A stretch of DNA of 64,000 bases from Atriophallophorus winterbourni (GCA_013407085.1 JACCGJ010025963.1:1-64000); one strand, 5' to 3'. Counted from the first letter of the stretch, positions 24,081-36,999 are shown. Numbers and translations are program-made. Notes: generated by a model not told the origin, from the letters alone.

Positions 24081-24132
24081 AAATGTTTGTGACAGATCGA
24101 GGAATCATAATCATGAAAAAAATAAAGTTTGT

Positions 24133-26640
24133 AATGAATCTGTGAGAGTAGTTTATTGGTAACGTTTCGCTTCTGACACAGAAGCTTCGTCAGACCAAGG
24201 GTGCCAGTACGAACAGGGATCAAGCTTAAATTGCATTCACCTGACCAATCATAAGCTGGTTAAGAACTGCACAGTCCATGGTGGGTTCTGCGCTCGTTAA
24301 GGGCAGGCGCGTTCAATATCAACTGACGCACCACCACCCCTACGTGCCGTATAATCCCTCAATTGTTTTAGTCTTGGCAGGTGTGAATGACATCTGCTGA
24401 CAGATTAGCGCGATTGCGTAATCGGTGCGCACACTAGGGGTTACGCACGTTAATGTTTATCCGCTGCAGGACCGGACGCCAGATTGTGGAGATATCAGCC
24501 CCATCCACCTTATTGACAGCATTCTTACCAGCCTTTGTTATCTCAACCGCCTCAGCGTGAAGTCGTTCCATGTATGGTTTTATTTCCCGCCTTATCACTT
24601 CTACGTTATCAAGATCTACGCTGTGACCGGTGTCCAGCACATGTTCAGCTAGTGCTGAATCGCTTATCAGTGTTTGATATTCGCTGGAATTGCGTGGCTG
24701 CTTACCGATTCGATTTTTGTGTTCACCTATCCTAGTACTGAGTTCTCTGGATGTTTGTCCGATATATACTCCCGAGCAAACCTTACAGTTGATTTTATAT
24801 ACGCAATTCGTGTTTTATCCTTGAGATGCGTTAATAAGGAACGGAGCGTTCTACCTCTTTTACACGTTACTCCTATACCTGCGGTATTCAAGATTCGACT
24901 TATCCCTTTTGACGCTTCCTTAACGTAATGTATAGAAACTGTTGCACGCCAAACGTTTTTCGTTTCGGGTGTTGGGTATTTAATCCGTTGCAGTTAACGT
25001 TTAATTAAGCTCTTAGGGTAACCATGATCAGCAAGCCGACGACTAACTTCTTAATGGGCTCGCTTTCTATCGGTGGCATCGCTGCACAAGCGTTCAACTT
25101 TGTAGAACAGCGATTTCGCAACTGAATTAAATACTTTTTGGGGTGCGCTGATGAGTACCGCAAGACCACATCTGTGTCGATTGGCTTACGATAGACCATA
25201 GTGCTTATTTTACCATTCTGCTTTCGCGCGAGACAGTCTTAGAATGGAAGTGTCCCTTCTGTCGACTCAATCTCCTTTGTTACTTGGATTTTGGGATCCT
25301 TGTTGTTAAGGTAACAATGCAATGCCTCCAATCTGTCACGTTTCATGATGACGAATGTATCATCGACATAACGCCACCATATCTTTAACCGAAGAGCTAC
25401 ATTTTTTAGAGCTAACTCTTCAAAGTGCTCCATGTACATATCCGCTAACACTGGGGAAATAGGTTAACCCATCGCTAAACCTTCCTTTTGCTTATATAGC
25501 TGTCCATTAAACAAGAAGTGGTTCATATTCAGACAAATCGCCATACCGTTAACGATTTGCTGTACACTTAAGTTTGTACGATCTGTCAATGTCGCGTATG
25601 AATTAAGTGCATTTTTGCTAATCCTAGAGCGCTCGTGGTGTCCACGTTCGTGAACAAGGCGCTTTCATCGAAGCTAACCATCATTTCATCCTCGTCGAGC
25701 GTTATGTACTCAAACGACGAACGAAATCAAAAGAGTTCTTAATGAAAGAATCCCTGTTCCCAACTAGCGGTTTCAACAAATGAGCGAGATGCTTCGCTAA
25801 TTCAGGTGTTGGGTATCCAATGCCATCCACGATAGGTCGCAGAGGGACGCCCACCTTATGCATCTTCGGGAGCCCGTAGAACCTAGGGGTGTGAGCAGAT
25901 TTCGGGAATAGCCTGAACCATAATCCCTGACCTAGTTTCTTCTTAATTCCACGCAAGTATCTCGAAATCACCCGCCTACGGTTATTCATAATCGGCGTGG
26001 TTCTCCTGATGTCAATAACTTCATAGTGACCTTCTGCAAGGTGTGATTCAACCTTATTTCTATAGTCACTTTTTGAGAGTATCACTGTGGCCTTGCCTTT
26101 GTCGGCTCTACTGATCACGATTCCCTCTTCTTTCCGCAGATTAAGAAGTCCTCGCTGTTCATCTTGCGTGAGGTTACACCTTTATGGCTGTTGTTTCCTG
26201 ATAATATTGACTATACAGTTGCGGAGTGCGTCTGCCTGTGTTTCCGGTAGCTGAGTTATGGTAGATTGTACTCATGAATGCGATCTTCAGGTCTTAATAC
26301 CTTCGTACTTAGGGAGACGTTTGAGCATTTTTTCCAACAATCTTTGTTCGGTCTGCGAGAGCGGCCTATCTGATAAGTTAATTACTTTAGAATATTATTT
26401 AGCACTGTTATCAGGAAAAAACTAGTAGAATTACATTTATCCTTAGATGTTAAAAGAGTGTCGAACTTACGTTTCTGTTTCTCTCTAATTTGCTCCTTCT
26501 GTGTGGCCAAGACCTCGGCGTGTTTTCCACAGATTTTGCAGAAATCCACATGAGATAACTCCGCTCGCAATTCAGACTTCAACCTGGAGGCTTTCGAACG
26601 CGCGTTGGCCCTGTGGATCATTGCAGCAGAGTTTTACGAC
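24133..26640 (-). mobile_element. Penelope-like element 1 (RT plus GIY-YIG), minus strand
   Basis: Pol order on the minus strand: N-terminal Lys/Arg-rich region (ARSKASRLKSELRAELSHVD, KEQIREKQKRKFDTLL), RT fingers (RADKGKATVILSKSDYRNKV, GLWFRLFPKSAHTPRFYGLP, KMHKVGVPLRPIVDGIG), QKEGLAMG then an in-frame TAA, PISPVLADMYMEHFEEL, catalytic WWRYVDDTFVIM, STEGTLPF, then the GIY-YIG endonuclease (CSGVYIGQTSRELSTRIGEH, HVLDTGHSVDLDNVEV) ending at 24434. PLEs reverse-transcribe their RNA at nicks made by the GIY-YIG domain. Frameshifts and stops make this copy inactive. The 3' UTR ends in a hammerhead motif. Confidence 0.92.
24156..24198 (-). ncRNA. Hammerhead ribozyme motif of PLE 1
   Basis: Minus strand, 43 nt: stem I TTGGT, core CTGACGA, an extra A, stem II GCTTCTG with loop TGT and CAGAAGC, core GAAA, then CGTT and the returning stem I strand ACCAA. 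All invariant core positions (CUGANGA, GAAA) are present. Stem III is only the palindrome ACGT, too short to close a hairpin, so cleavage after the following T would need two copies pairing in trans. Hammerheads in PLE terminal repeats are established knowledge; activity here is untested. Confidence 0.8.
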
Positions 26641-27310
26641 GCTGACCAGCCAAGTTTGGTGTGATAGTCATGCGATGGAAAGCTTGTAATGGCGCCAACT
26701 TTATTACTGAGGGGTGAAATACCCTATGAGTTGACGTGATGACTGAAAAAAATTGATGGAATTCTATACGAGTTGCGTCTTGGAGGGTTTGGTGACCACT
26801 CAGATATGGTGTAAGCGTTCGATCAGTTGTTTGGTGTGTTGTAGGTGTTCCCTGTGGGGACAATTAGCAAACAGGTTGTCGTCAATAAAGACAAAGGCTA
26901 AATATAGTCCATACGTAACCTGGTCCATGGAACGTTTGTACAGCGTTCCGTAGTCCAATGGGCATGCATTAAACTTGGAAACCAATTGATGTGGTGACTG
27001 CAGTTTTGGCATGTTGACTGAGTGGAGCAGAATTTGGATGATATGCACGAACAATATATTCCATGCTGAACACTCACTTATGATGCATTAGATAGAGAAA
27101 TGGATAACTATCTATGTTGGTGAGCTTATTCAGAGCTCTATAATCTCCGCATGGTCTCTAGTCTTTGGCTGTAAACTTAGGAACCATTTGTAGTGGAGTC
27201 GTCATCGTACTGTTGGGACGGCAGATAATTTACGTTTGCTACATATGCTCGAATTAGCTATTGGTGATTTTGAGCTTATCCGGGACTAACTTCATTGGTT
27301 TACTAAAGCA
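26640..27310 (-). pseudogene. Gypsy-class LTR retrotransposon RT fragment
   Basis: Minus strand: RKLVPDKLKITNS, TTPLQMVPKF, RPCGDYRALNKLTNIDSYPF (the invariant CGDYRALN), then MDQVTYGLYLAFVFIDDNLF (FIDD catalytic box), REHLQHTKQLIERL, and TKPSKTQL. Typical Ty3/Gypsy RT order. Frameshifted and with stops. Directly upstream of the PLE N-terminus; no protease, RNase H or integrase adjoins it. Confidence 0.8.
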
Positions 27311-27382
27311 TGTGTTACCTGTAGTTATTTTTCAGGTGGTTGTCATCATGCTTCACGTCTGACATCTGGTAGTTGGGACATG

Positions 27383-28746
27383 TGGGGGATACTCCTGACT
27401 TACTGACCTTCTCCTTACCCTTGACGACTGGACTCGAGCAGTAGATGCTAAGGAAACTATATATGTATGTTACCTCGATATGTCGAAAACATTTGACCGT
27501 GTAAATCACCGTATTCTGTTGCAGAAGCTGGAACGTTGTGGTATCACTGACAGTCTGTTAGCATGGTTAGAAAATTACCTGACTGATCGGCTTGTTCAAG
27601 TCTCTGTGGACGGTGCTCTATCGAAGTCGGTAGCCGTGACAAGTGAAGTGCCTCAGGGATCCGTCCTCTGTCCAATCCTCTTCGCGATGTATGCTAATGA
27701 CATACTAGCTCTCATCAAATGCAATATCGTACTGTTCGCGGAGGATATAAAAGTGTGGTCGAAGATAAGTAAGTCGGAAGACTGCGAACTGGTCCAGAAG
27801 GATCTGGACAACCTTCAGCCTTGGTCCCTAAAACATAGCATATTTTTCAATTTCCAAAAATTGTCACATGGTAAACATTGGCAAATATGTGGAGTACCAG
27901 TATTTTCTTGGAAAACAGCCTATCGTGGACCATGGAACAAAGGGACTTGAGTGTGCTATTAAGGTATGTCGAGCCACTGCAACTACGTATATCGCAACAC
28001 ATCACAGAAATTGTCACTCCTAAAGAGAATTTTCAGTAGGTTCTCAAAACAGACAATTCCCTGTATTATAAATACGTACATAAGTCTCACGATGGAATAT
28101 GTAGTTCAAGCATGGTCGCCATGGCTTAAAAAAGATGTTACGACTTAACAACGAATATATCATCGAGCTACCAAACTTGTCACTGTACTCAGCCGGAAAC
28201 CCTCCAATGAGCGAATCAAAAGCTTATTTTTATTTGATTATCCACGTCGTCGTCTCCGAGAGGATTTGATTTTGGTTTATAATATTTTGAATACTGAAAA
28301 TCACCCTCTACAATGCTTATTGAATCTTCAGAGCTCGCATAATAGAACAGCTCAAACATTTACTCTAACTGTCCCTCATTCGAGACTCAACTGCAGACGA
28401 CATTTTTTTGCCGTGCGAGTTTGTTTTACTTGGAACAATCTGCCAGATAATGTTGTAAACTCACCAAATCAGCAAACTTTCAAGAGAAGCCTTGATGCCT
28501 TTTTGACCCTAAACCCGTGCATCGAAGAAAACTATACATCTTAACACCATACACCTACATTTGTTATCCCACCAATCGAAAACAATTTCTGCCCTTTGGA
28601 TATTTACTTGATTCTTGAACTGCTCAGTAAGCAATCTAATCCCATTTTTGCTTGTTATATTATTCGTTGTTGTCATATTATTCTGTGGTTTTTTGTAAAG
28701 CCATATGCTTCTTAGACCAATAAAATTGAATTGAATTGAATAGAAA
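27383..28746 (+). mobile_element. CR1-like LINE element H, 5'-truncated
   Basis: Same family as element B. RT motifs: YLDMSKTFDRVNHRILLQKL, TSEVPQGSVLCPILF, VLFAEDIKVWSKIS (FAED in place of FADD), NTYISLTMEYVVQAWSPWL, then HSRLNCRRHFFAVRVCFTWN, ending at 28541. The 3' tail at 28723-28746 is (ttgaa)n. One break near 27945-27966 and a stop near 28146. The FADD to FAED change would remove one catalytic Asp. Confidence 0.85.
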
Positions 28747-28757
28747 AATGTGTGATA

Positions 28758-29036
28758 TCAATCAAAGACTCTATGAGCTTTTTGTATGGTGTGCTGAAAT
28801 GTTGCATATCGCATTTGATGGTCGGATACCACCATAGGACTAGTAACGTCTGCTATAGTGAAAACAGAATTATCAGGTTTTCGAAGGAATAATTTGAAGA
28901 TGAGGCGTATTTTGCCGTATGTAAGTATAGCTGTAAAATTGGCTGCGCGCAACACGATATACGATAATTTGTTTCTGTCCTTTAACCGTGGAGATAACAC
29001 ACGTATATGATCTCCAGTTTTGACGAGAACCTTCAT
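28758..29036 (-). pseudogene. Possible LTR-retrotransposon pol C-terminus
   Basis: A 92-residue minus-strand frame begins MKVLVKTGDHIRVLSPRLK. The GDHIRV-P pattern resembles the region after the integrase core in Gypsy elements. No core integrase motif is adjacent, so this is tentative. From 29040 to 29440 nothing is recognised. Confidence 0.3.
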
Positions 29037-29439
29037 GTTTTTATTAGCATTTTATACATTAAAGCGGCGACTCTTAGGACAAAAGCCAGTAATTGCGGTC
29101 GCCAGGCATTCGAGTTTCAGGCTTTCTGAAAGTAGCACGTCTTAGAACACTGTTGTGGTCTACTTCTAAAGCGCGCTTGGTACCACGATAAACCTCGTTT
29201 TTTTGCGTTAACCTTCTTCACAACCAAATTGACCGAAACCATGAAACGTGAGGGGAAATCTTTTAGAAAATACCTATCACAAAACGTCAAATTGATCTTG
29301 ACGAGGGCGATAGCTCGAAGCTAGCTAACGGATAGTACCAACCCACAAACGCCTTGTGATGAGGTTCACCCTGAGTGTCATGCGATAGCTCCAAATAACT
29401 TGAGCATTCCGACTGTAACCGAGCCGGCCATTTGATAAC

Positions 29440-31006
29440 GTTCCATGATTTGAACACCACAAACTTCATAAGATGTTTATATACAAATGCACAAAGTCTT
29501 TCAAACAAATTAGCTGAGCTACCCGAGATATGTTCGCACTAATCACCTGATATTATCGCAATTTCAGAAACATGGTATTCTTCCCAATTGATTGACACGG
29601 AGATATCAATTTCAAATATGAATTTGATAAGGAAAAATCGAGAGAGAAGTGGTGGTGGTGTTGCTCTAGTGCCATCCAATAGACAAGACAGAATTCACGC
29701 TCGACGATACAATTTGGCGCTCAACGCTGATCTCTAGTGAAGTTTGCCTTATTCGTGTTGTCTACCGGTCCACTTTATCTACGGTATCGTACAACGAAAG
29801 GTTGATCCAATTGCTTCAGCACTTGACTCGCAAACAGCAAGCAACGACACTTATTATGGGTGATTTTAATCTGTCCACCCTTTATATCAAGGACGACCAC
29901 TAACCACAATTGTACCTGCTATTGCTAAGGTCATGGAACGTATAGTCTCGAAAAGAATGGTTACACACTGTGAATCGCATACTTCATTGCATGTTTTTCG
30001 ATCTCACGGATCTTGTCTCACAAATCTTCTCATAGCTTTAGACGATTGAACGAATGAGGTGGATAGAAGTTCTTGCATCCACGTCTGTTACCTAGACTTT
30101 TCGAAAGCTTTTGACAGAGTCAATCATCATTTGCTTCTTTAAAACTGGTGCGTTTAGGAATGAGTGAACCACTCCTATCATGATTGTGAGACTATCTGTC
30201 AGATCGTAACGCCTGAATTAAAGTTAACGGAGTGCTAACCTAAACGTTACAAACCACCAGTGGAGTCCCACTATGATATGTGCTAGGCCCGCACTTACGT
30301 CTGTTGTACATAAATGATTTACACCCCCCTCATATCGTCCAAAATGGTCCTGTTCGCGGAAGATATGAAAATTTGGACGTCAATAAGTTCTGCAGAAGAT
30401 TGTGAGAAACTGCAAATGGATTTGGACAGGGTGTCGAATTGGGCGGTCTTGAACGACATGTCATTCAACATACAGAAATGTAAGATGCTCCATCTTGGCA
30501 AGAATACTCCTTGGACATATCGATTGGGAACTGAAAGCCTAGCATGGAGCTCGTTAGAAAAAGATATTGGAGTGTGGATTAGCGGGAACCTGAAGAGCAC
30601 AGTACACTGCCAGAATCTATATCGACGGTCCATCAGATTGGTAGGTATCCTTCGGAGAATATTTGGAAGATTCTCTCTGGTAACGTTACGAAGGATAATG
30701 AATGTCTACCTCCGCCCAACAATGGAGTATGCGGTAATCGTCTGGCTACGAAAAAAAGTTGCTCTCTTCGATAAAATCTATCATAGAGCAACAAAGTTAG
30801 TAATGGGTCTTCGCAATGTTCCGTATACAGAAAGACTGCGACGTCTGGGTCTATGTGAGGTTATCTAAAGGTGGACACAGAGCGACATTATTTTGACCTA
30901 GAGAATTGTCTAATCAACGACATCCACTAAAACACTTGCTTGATGTGTGTGATGGAAAAGTGACACGCGGACATCCCTTATCCCTATACGTTCCAAGATA
31001 CAGCGT
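29440..31006 (+). mobile_element. CR1-like LINE element F, internally deleted
   Basis: Endonuclease part: DIIAISETWYSSQLIDTE, IRKNRERSGGGVALV, and a DFNLST region near 29862. The sequence then jumps to the RT approach (KVMERIVSKRMVTHCESH, GSCLTNLLIALDD, YLDFSKAFDRVNHHLLL), so roughly 900 nt is missing at about 29880. Then VLFAEDMKIWTSISSAEDC (FAED), EKDIGVWISGNLKSTVH and RRIFGRFSLVTLRRIMNVYL. The C-terminal HPLSLYVPRYS is cut at about 31006 by the 5' end of element B. Confidence 0.78.
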
Positions 31007-34000
31007 AGCGCTGTGGGGTCGCATAATTCTGTGCTCGTGCGTTTTTGGATGTACTTCACACGATCTGGATAAATCTGAATAAATTACACCTTTTTGGATT
31101 CCTCATAACGCATGCATTGTGAGCATTTCATTTCCAGGTGCAAAAAATTATAGTAAAAATCAATTTTCTACATTTTGAACAAAACTAACTTACACGGGCA
31201 AGTTTGTGAGCAACACTGAATATTGTATTGAATTTTCCACCATTCGAAAAGCTTGTTTTCCCACTTCGCTTGACACTTCGGACACTCGACTTATAAATTC
31301 AGAAAAACTTAGCTGTTTTATGATCCGCGTGCTTCGGAAAGTTCTGAAACAAATTCAACATAATCCGCGAATAAAAAGCGAGCCGTTGAACAACCAAATG
31401 TTCCCAAACCAGATAATGCTTTGAAGAAACGAATTAGCATTTCCATCAAGCGTAAGGCACACTCTTTGAGTGTCATTTGTACTGACGTTCCTGAGCCTGA
31501 ATGCACTCTCTTCAACGACCGTCAAAGGCATGATGAATAAAAATGGAAGGAACTGTGTGGAATTATGAAACTTGGAACTGTAGTGCCGTTAGCATTGACT
31601 CGTTTAACTAGACGGCGTGATTCACCTCATCAGGATAAACCCAGACTGTTGAGGGTTAACTTAGAAAATGAGCGTGACCTGGAAAACGTACTACTAAATT
31701 CTTACCTACTTGGGTCTAACAATTCACTAAATATTCGTATTCATGCTGATATTCCACGGTCCGAAAGGAGGAACAATACATTCGACAAAAGAAAGTCATC
31801 TAATCGCAATCTCATCATCCTGGGAGTTCTAGAACTGGCAGGCAATCCGGAGGCTAACGAGCGAGCTGAACATGACTACAGGCAATGGAGTTTTCTGGCT
31901 GATAGCATTTTCATCGAAAAGGCCATTGTCGTGGATAGTTTCACACTGCCTTCCCCAGCAAACTACAAAGGTAATGCGTCACGCCCGCTAAAAATAAACT
32001 TCCTGATGAGTACCATGGTTGATAATGTAGGTTCCAACTGGAAATGCTGGAAACACAAAATCCCAAAATCTGTAAGCCTTAGCGATCACATGAACACTGA
32101 TATAAATGCAGCCCATTCTGCATTATATACTGTCAGGATTGATGAAGCCCTATCAACTGAACCAAGAAAAGAATCTTCAGCTGGGACACAAAATCAGCAA
32201 TCGAACGCAAAACCACCCTAAGTGACTCCCGAGAGTAAACTGAAGCCAGATAAAGAAATCTTTTTTGGCCAAAAGAGGACTCGATTTGCGCCTCTCAACC
32301 TGAAACGACCGATATGATACTTAACTTTAAAAAAACAGAAAAGTGCCGACTTTTCCGGAGTCGGCGTGACAACGACGGTTGTCTCAGATTATGCCATCAC
32401 ACGACACCATCCATTTTTGCTTACCAAAACTGTTCTTGGATGCCTCTGTATCAATGCCCAATGCTTGATTAACAAATTTGCCGAACTTGTCGCTCGGTTT
32501 CAGACTAAACGACCTTAGCTAATTGCCATTACTGAAAGTTGGCTGAGCCCGAAAATCCACGATTGTGAGTAAGAGATTGCTGGCATGTCACTTCTCCGCC
32601 GAGACCGTGCGCACGTGGAGGAGGTGTGGCACTCTATTATGATCAGAGACTAAATTGCAAAGAACTGAAGGATTTCGACTTGGTGCTTTAGAACATGCTA
32701 TGATGTTTGTTGACAACGACTACAGGAGATGATTGCACAATCGGCGTAATTTATCGTCCACCAGCAGCCCAGGAAGTGTATAATACGAATCTACTCGACA
32801 ACCTACGCTTGGTTGCCCCCATATATCATACCAGAATCTTGATCATGGAAGACTTTAATCTGTTTAACTTGCTGAAGACTAACAAAATTTCTCAGACCTC
32901 AACTTCTGCCATCTGCCAGCAGCTGTTTGACGAAATTCCTATGTAAAATGACGTTGAAAGCAATACAAGATACAGAGGGAGAGATATGCTTTCAATGCTC
33001 TATTTGATCTTGACAACTGAAAATGACTCCGTCGAAAGCATTACATACGATTGTCCGCTAGGTTTGAGCGACCATTTGGTCTTAAATTTTGACTACCTAT
33101 GTCGAGCAGAGCGAAAAAACGATACAACAAAAATCATGAGAAAGGTATGCCTATCTAAATTATCACGGCCTGAGTTTTATGAACGATTGCTAAATTGAAG
33201 CCATCGGAGTAAAAGAGCATTGGTCTAGCATTTTGAACAAGCTTAACCGGGAAATCAACTCAAACTCAGCATTCGTACCTAAACAGTGTGGAAATGCATT
33301 TGGATTTAAAATCCGCAGTCGCACTCGGAAATGGGTTAAAATGCGAAATTTGGTTTTAAGAAACCAGCACCAGTTAATGAACGATACCACATGGGAGACC
33401 TTTCGATAACGTAGAACCCAGGTTATTAAACTTATTGCTGGAGACAAAATACAGTATCGATCTGATATAATGGCTAAAATAAAACGGAATCTAAATTTTC
33501 TTTACCAGATTGTGAACAAGCCGTGTTCAGCGAAACCAGGAGTTGCGCCCATACGGACGCCCTCTTGAATTACCACAAATGCAGCTGACACCGCGGATGT
33601 TCTCGCGAACTACTACGCCACAGTATTTTGTCCAAATAAAAGCGTGGATATACAACTGCATGAAGACATAACGCATTCTGTATCGTTGTAAAGAATAACC
33701 ATTACCAAAGAAGAGGTTATGGGAACTCTACTATCGTTGAACCCCAAAACCCATGGTTATGATAAAATTACCCCCAATATACTCACGTTTTGTGCACAAT
33801 TTCTTTGCGGACTTCTGACACAGTTATTCTGCAAAACGCTGTGTGAAATTGTGATAACGATGAAATGGAAATCGGGTATAATCTCCCCGATTTTCATAGG
33901 CAGGGAGCGTTGAGAGCCTGCAAACTAGAGGCCAGTTACCTTGTTGTCCGCCCTATCCAAGGTGCACGAAAGGATCGTGGCGAACAAACTGAGCAAATAC

Positions 34001-34698
34001 ATTAAGGAAAATGAGCCTTTTTCGGTACCGCTACACGGGTTTAGAAAGGGATACTCCTGACTTACTAACCTTCTCCTTAGCCTTGACGACGGGACTCGAG
34101 CAGTAGATGTTGGGGATACTATCCATGTATGTTACCTCGATATGTCGGAAGCATTTGACCGTGTAAACCACAGTATTCTCTTGCAGAAGCTGGAACGTTG
34201 TGGTATCACTGGCAGACTGTTAGCCTGGTTAGAATATTACCTGACTGATCGGCTTGTTGAGGTCTCTGTGGACGGTGCTCTATCGAAGGCAGTAGCTGGG
34301 ACAAGTGGAGTGCCTCAGGGATCCGTCTTCGGAACAATCCTCTTCACGATTTATGCTAATGACATACCGGCTCTCATCAAATGCAAGATCGTACTGTTCG
34401 CGGAAAGAGTGGTCGAAGATAAGTAAGTTGGAAGACTGCGAACTGCTCCAGAAGGATCTGGACAACCTCCTGGTTTGGTCCCTAAAAATCCCATATTTTC
34501 CAATTTCAAAAAGTGTCATATGTGAAAAATTTGAAAATTTGTGGAGTTCCATTATTTTATTGGTACACAGCCTCTCGTGAACTGAAAGACTTGGGTGTGC
34601 TAATAAGCAACACCCTAGTGATGTCGAGACTCTGCAAATCCGTCTATAGCAAAACATCACATATATTGTCTTTCCTAAAGAGAATTTTCAGTAGGTTC

Positions 34699-34702
<4 letters not shown>
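31007..34702 (+). mobile_element. CR1-like LINE element B, 3'-truncated
   Basis: Begins with the 5' end also seen in element A. ORF1 remnant 31440-32220 contains both RRM-like domains (SLSVICTDVPEPECTLF; NLIILGVLELAGNPEA) with ENVLLNSYLLG and PLKINFLMSTM; the zinc-finger part is not readable. ORF2: CINAQCLINKFAEL, TESWLS, RGGGVALYYDQ, IGVIYRPPAAQEVYN, the LLIGDFNLF region as MEDFNLF, LGLSDHLVLNFDYLC, then SEAFDRVNHSILLQKL, TSGVPQGSVFGTILF. The RT ends in the thumb region at a (TA)n run. Many stops. Confidence 0.83.

Positions 34703-34740
<38 letters not shown>
34703..34740. repeat. (TA)n microsatellite
   Basis: About 36 bp of TA at the junction of element B and an oppositely oriented CR1 fragment. 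Confidence 0.95.
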
Positions 34741-34742
<2 letters not shown>

Positions 34743-35165
34743 TAATTTCGTAAGAACAACGTATGACTTGCTCTGAAATCTTTTTGAAGAATTTGGCAAT
34801 GTTATGTTGTGCGTACGTTAATCCAGACATATATGTCATCTGCAAAAAAATGATTTTGCTGCGTACGATTTCAGGTATATCGTCCCGGCACCCCAGGAAG
34901 AGCACCGGCCAAGAATAAGCCTTGAGGCACACCACATGTAGCATAAACTGGTCTGGATATCGCTCAATCTACTCCAACCCTTCTAACTCCTACAGTGAAG
35001 TAATCCTGTAATAATGTAAAAGCAAAATCACAGTCAGTCTCCCAGCATGTTGATATTTGTAATTCACGGTATATAGGCATTTGATTATCAACCTGCAGCG
35101 TATCCTCATCCTCTCGCGACGTACGATTTGTCTCGCTACATTGAATGACCATCATTCAAATAATC
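34741..35165 (-). pseudogene. CR1 RT fragment, end of inverted duplicate 2
   Basis: Minus strand: LLQDYFTVGVRRVGVD, AISRPVYATCGVPQGL (compare SGVPQGS), and FFADDIYVWI. The part at 35000-35165 matches 19815-20005 inverted. Confidence 0.65.
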
Positions 35166-35699
35166 CAGTCTCAATTTATCTACCAAAACATTTTCACCCC
35201 GTCAGTCAGGTTTTCACTACACGTCACACTTTCACCTTTCAGTTTTTGGCGTAAGTTGATAATTAACAGATTCATTTAACACATTCCTTCTGTCGTACAA
35301 ACGTAATATTGCGATGGCTTTATAAAACACCTGCAAGCAGTCAACAAAAATACACAGTGGACGTTGGAATCCGAACTGTGCTTAAAAATTTAACATACGC
35401 TTTTCTCTGCTGTCCTCGTCGCTCATATTTTGTTTGAATTACCTCACTACTGGGAAGGGTATTATTTGTTGATTTTGAATGATTTCCCAACAATAAGCGA
35501 AGTGCAATCCATTCCGCTGACAGAACGCAGCACGCAGGAAAATTAAATTTCATCAAGACGTCGTTGACCGATATTCAATTCGATGAAATTGAAAGTATAA
35601 TGTTGCTCACATCCCCCGCACTTACCCACCAGAACCGGTTTGTAACTAGACAGATTAGGATTGGGATCAGTGGAACCAATTTTAATGTTCTGGAAATGA

Positions 35700-35992
35700 T
35701 ATAGACTTACATAAACCATGGAAAATATTGTGAATGTGCGAGGTTCGTTGAACATGCGTGCAAAACACAATCTTTCGAATAAAGAGCGCAACTCCATCCT
35801 CCGGCACAACACAAGAACAGGATTCGCCGGAAATATATAGAGCGACAATTACGAACCTTTTAACTTCTGGTTTCATGATTAAAGAACGCATAGAGCAAAA
35901 AGATCTTCGGAAGCATACAATGATGGCCGACGTCTTCCGTAGTCATACGACATGCAATTCATCGATATCGGTTTAATAAGCCGATGAGCGGC
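35700..35992 (+). pseudogene. LTR-element internal 3' fragment, possible
   Basis: A frame with ATPSSGTTQEQDSPE aligns at nucleotide level with 54350-54420 (LPSDSTQEQEAPISP) and ends in tgcaattcatcgatatcgg, the motif that precedes the LTR-like repeat at 19742 and 54530. Probably the pol/3' end of that element; no enzymatic motif visible. Confidence 0.4.
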
Positions 35993-35999
35993 GAATGAA

Positions 36000-36990
36000 T
36001 CAAACATGAATAGTAGCACATCCTTCGAATTCGGATGAGGCTGCGCATCAATTTAATCCTTCGGCGTTTGGTCTCGCTAAGAACATTAACGATCATCATC
36101 GTCGGTCTTCTTTGCGCTTTTTTATTTTGTATCGTAGCGGAGAGTGCTTGTCTGCATATCATCCAAAAGTTTGAGGTAAGCAATCATCGCGTCTGAATTT
36201 CGCACATCCACAAAATGAAATACATTTGGTACATCGTACGACGGTTATGAGCGTATTTTTAAGATGATCTCATTCTTGCATGCAAAGTTCTTACAACTAT
36301 TTCCCAGCCATTGCATACCTTATTTAAAATTAACCTGTTAGCAAAATCTATGGTCATCGTTACAAATTGGAAAAACCGCAGACAAATGAATGTGCCCTGT
36401 TATTTTGGTTTGATGCATGTGTGGCAACTGGTTTTTTTTAATACACAGCTTGACTCATTCACGTCTATAATATTGTATTTATAAATTGACATCGTGATAT
36501 TACATAGTTAATTGCTTTTTCAACCTTGATCAAAATACGAAAATAGCACATTTTGGCATAGGATTAGTCATTCTTTGGTTCATTGGGCTGAACTCGTGAA
36601 AAACAAAAAAAGATGAAAAACAAGTTACATAATCATTGTGTATACTGATTGAACTTTTGAAAAAATGTTGTTTTTTACCAGAAATTGGCAAGACGTTGAT
36701 AACGCAGTTCTTTTTATAGACGCAATTTTGTTAAGGACCCACACGGAAAGCCATAACTAATATGAAAGCTACGTGCTGAACAACGATGTCATTTCTAGAT
36801 GGTTGTAGTTTTATGATGACTTAGGAATACAATAGAATGTTCATATAAAATTTAAACAAAATATAATTTCGTGAAGTTAAAATAGGAGTGAAACGAAAAG
36901 CAAGTTTGAAAGCGAGTGGGGAAATGTAGGTGTGAAATGAATGTTTGTATAAAAATTTTCTAATTGTGTCAATCGGGAACAATTAGGGTT
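36000..36990. other. AT-rich part of inverted duplicate 2
   Basis: Counterpart of 18260-19290. Nothing coding recognised. Confidence 0.45.
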
Positions 36991-36999
36991 TTAAATAAG

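Noticed and set aside
25128..25150. ctgatgag on the plus strand, resembling a hammerhead core
   Set aside because: No GAAA partner with a stem II at the right distance, and it is antisense coding sequence of the PLE.
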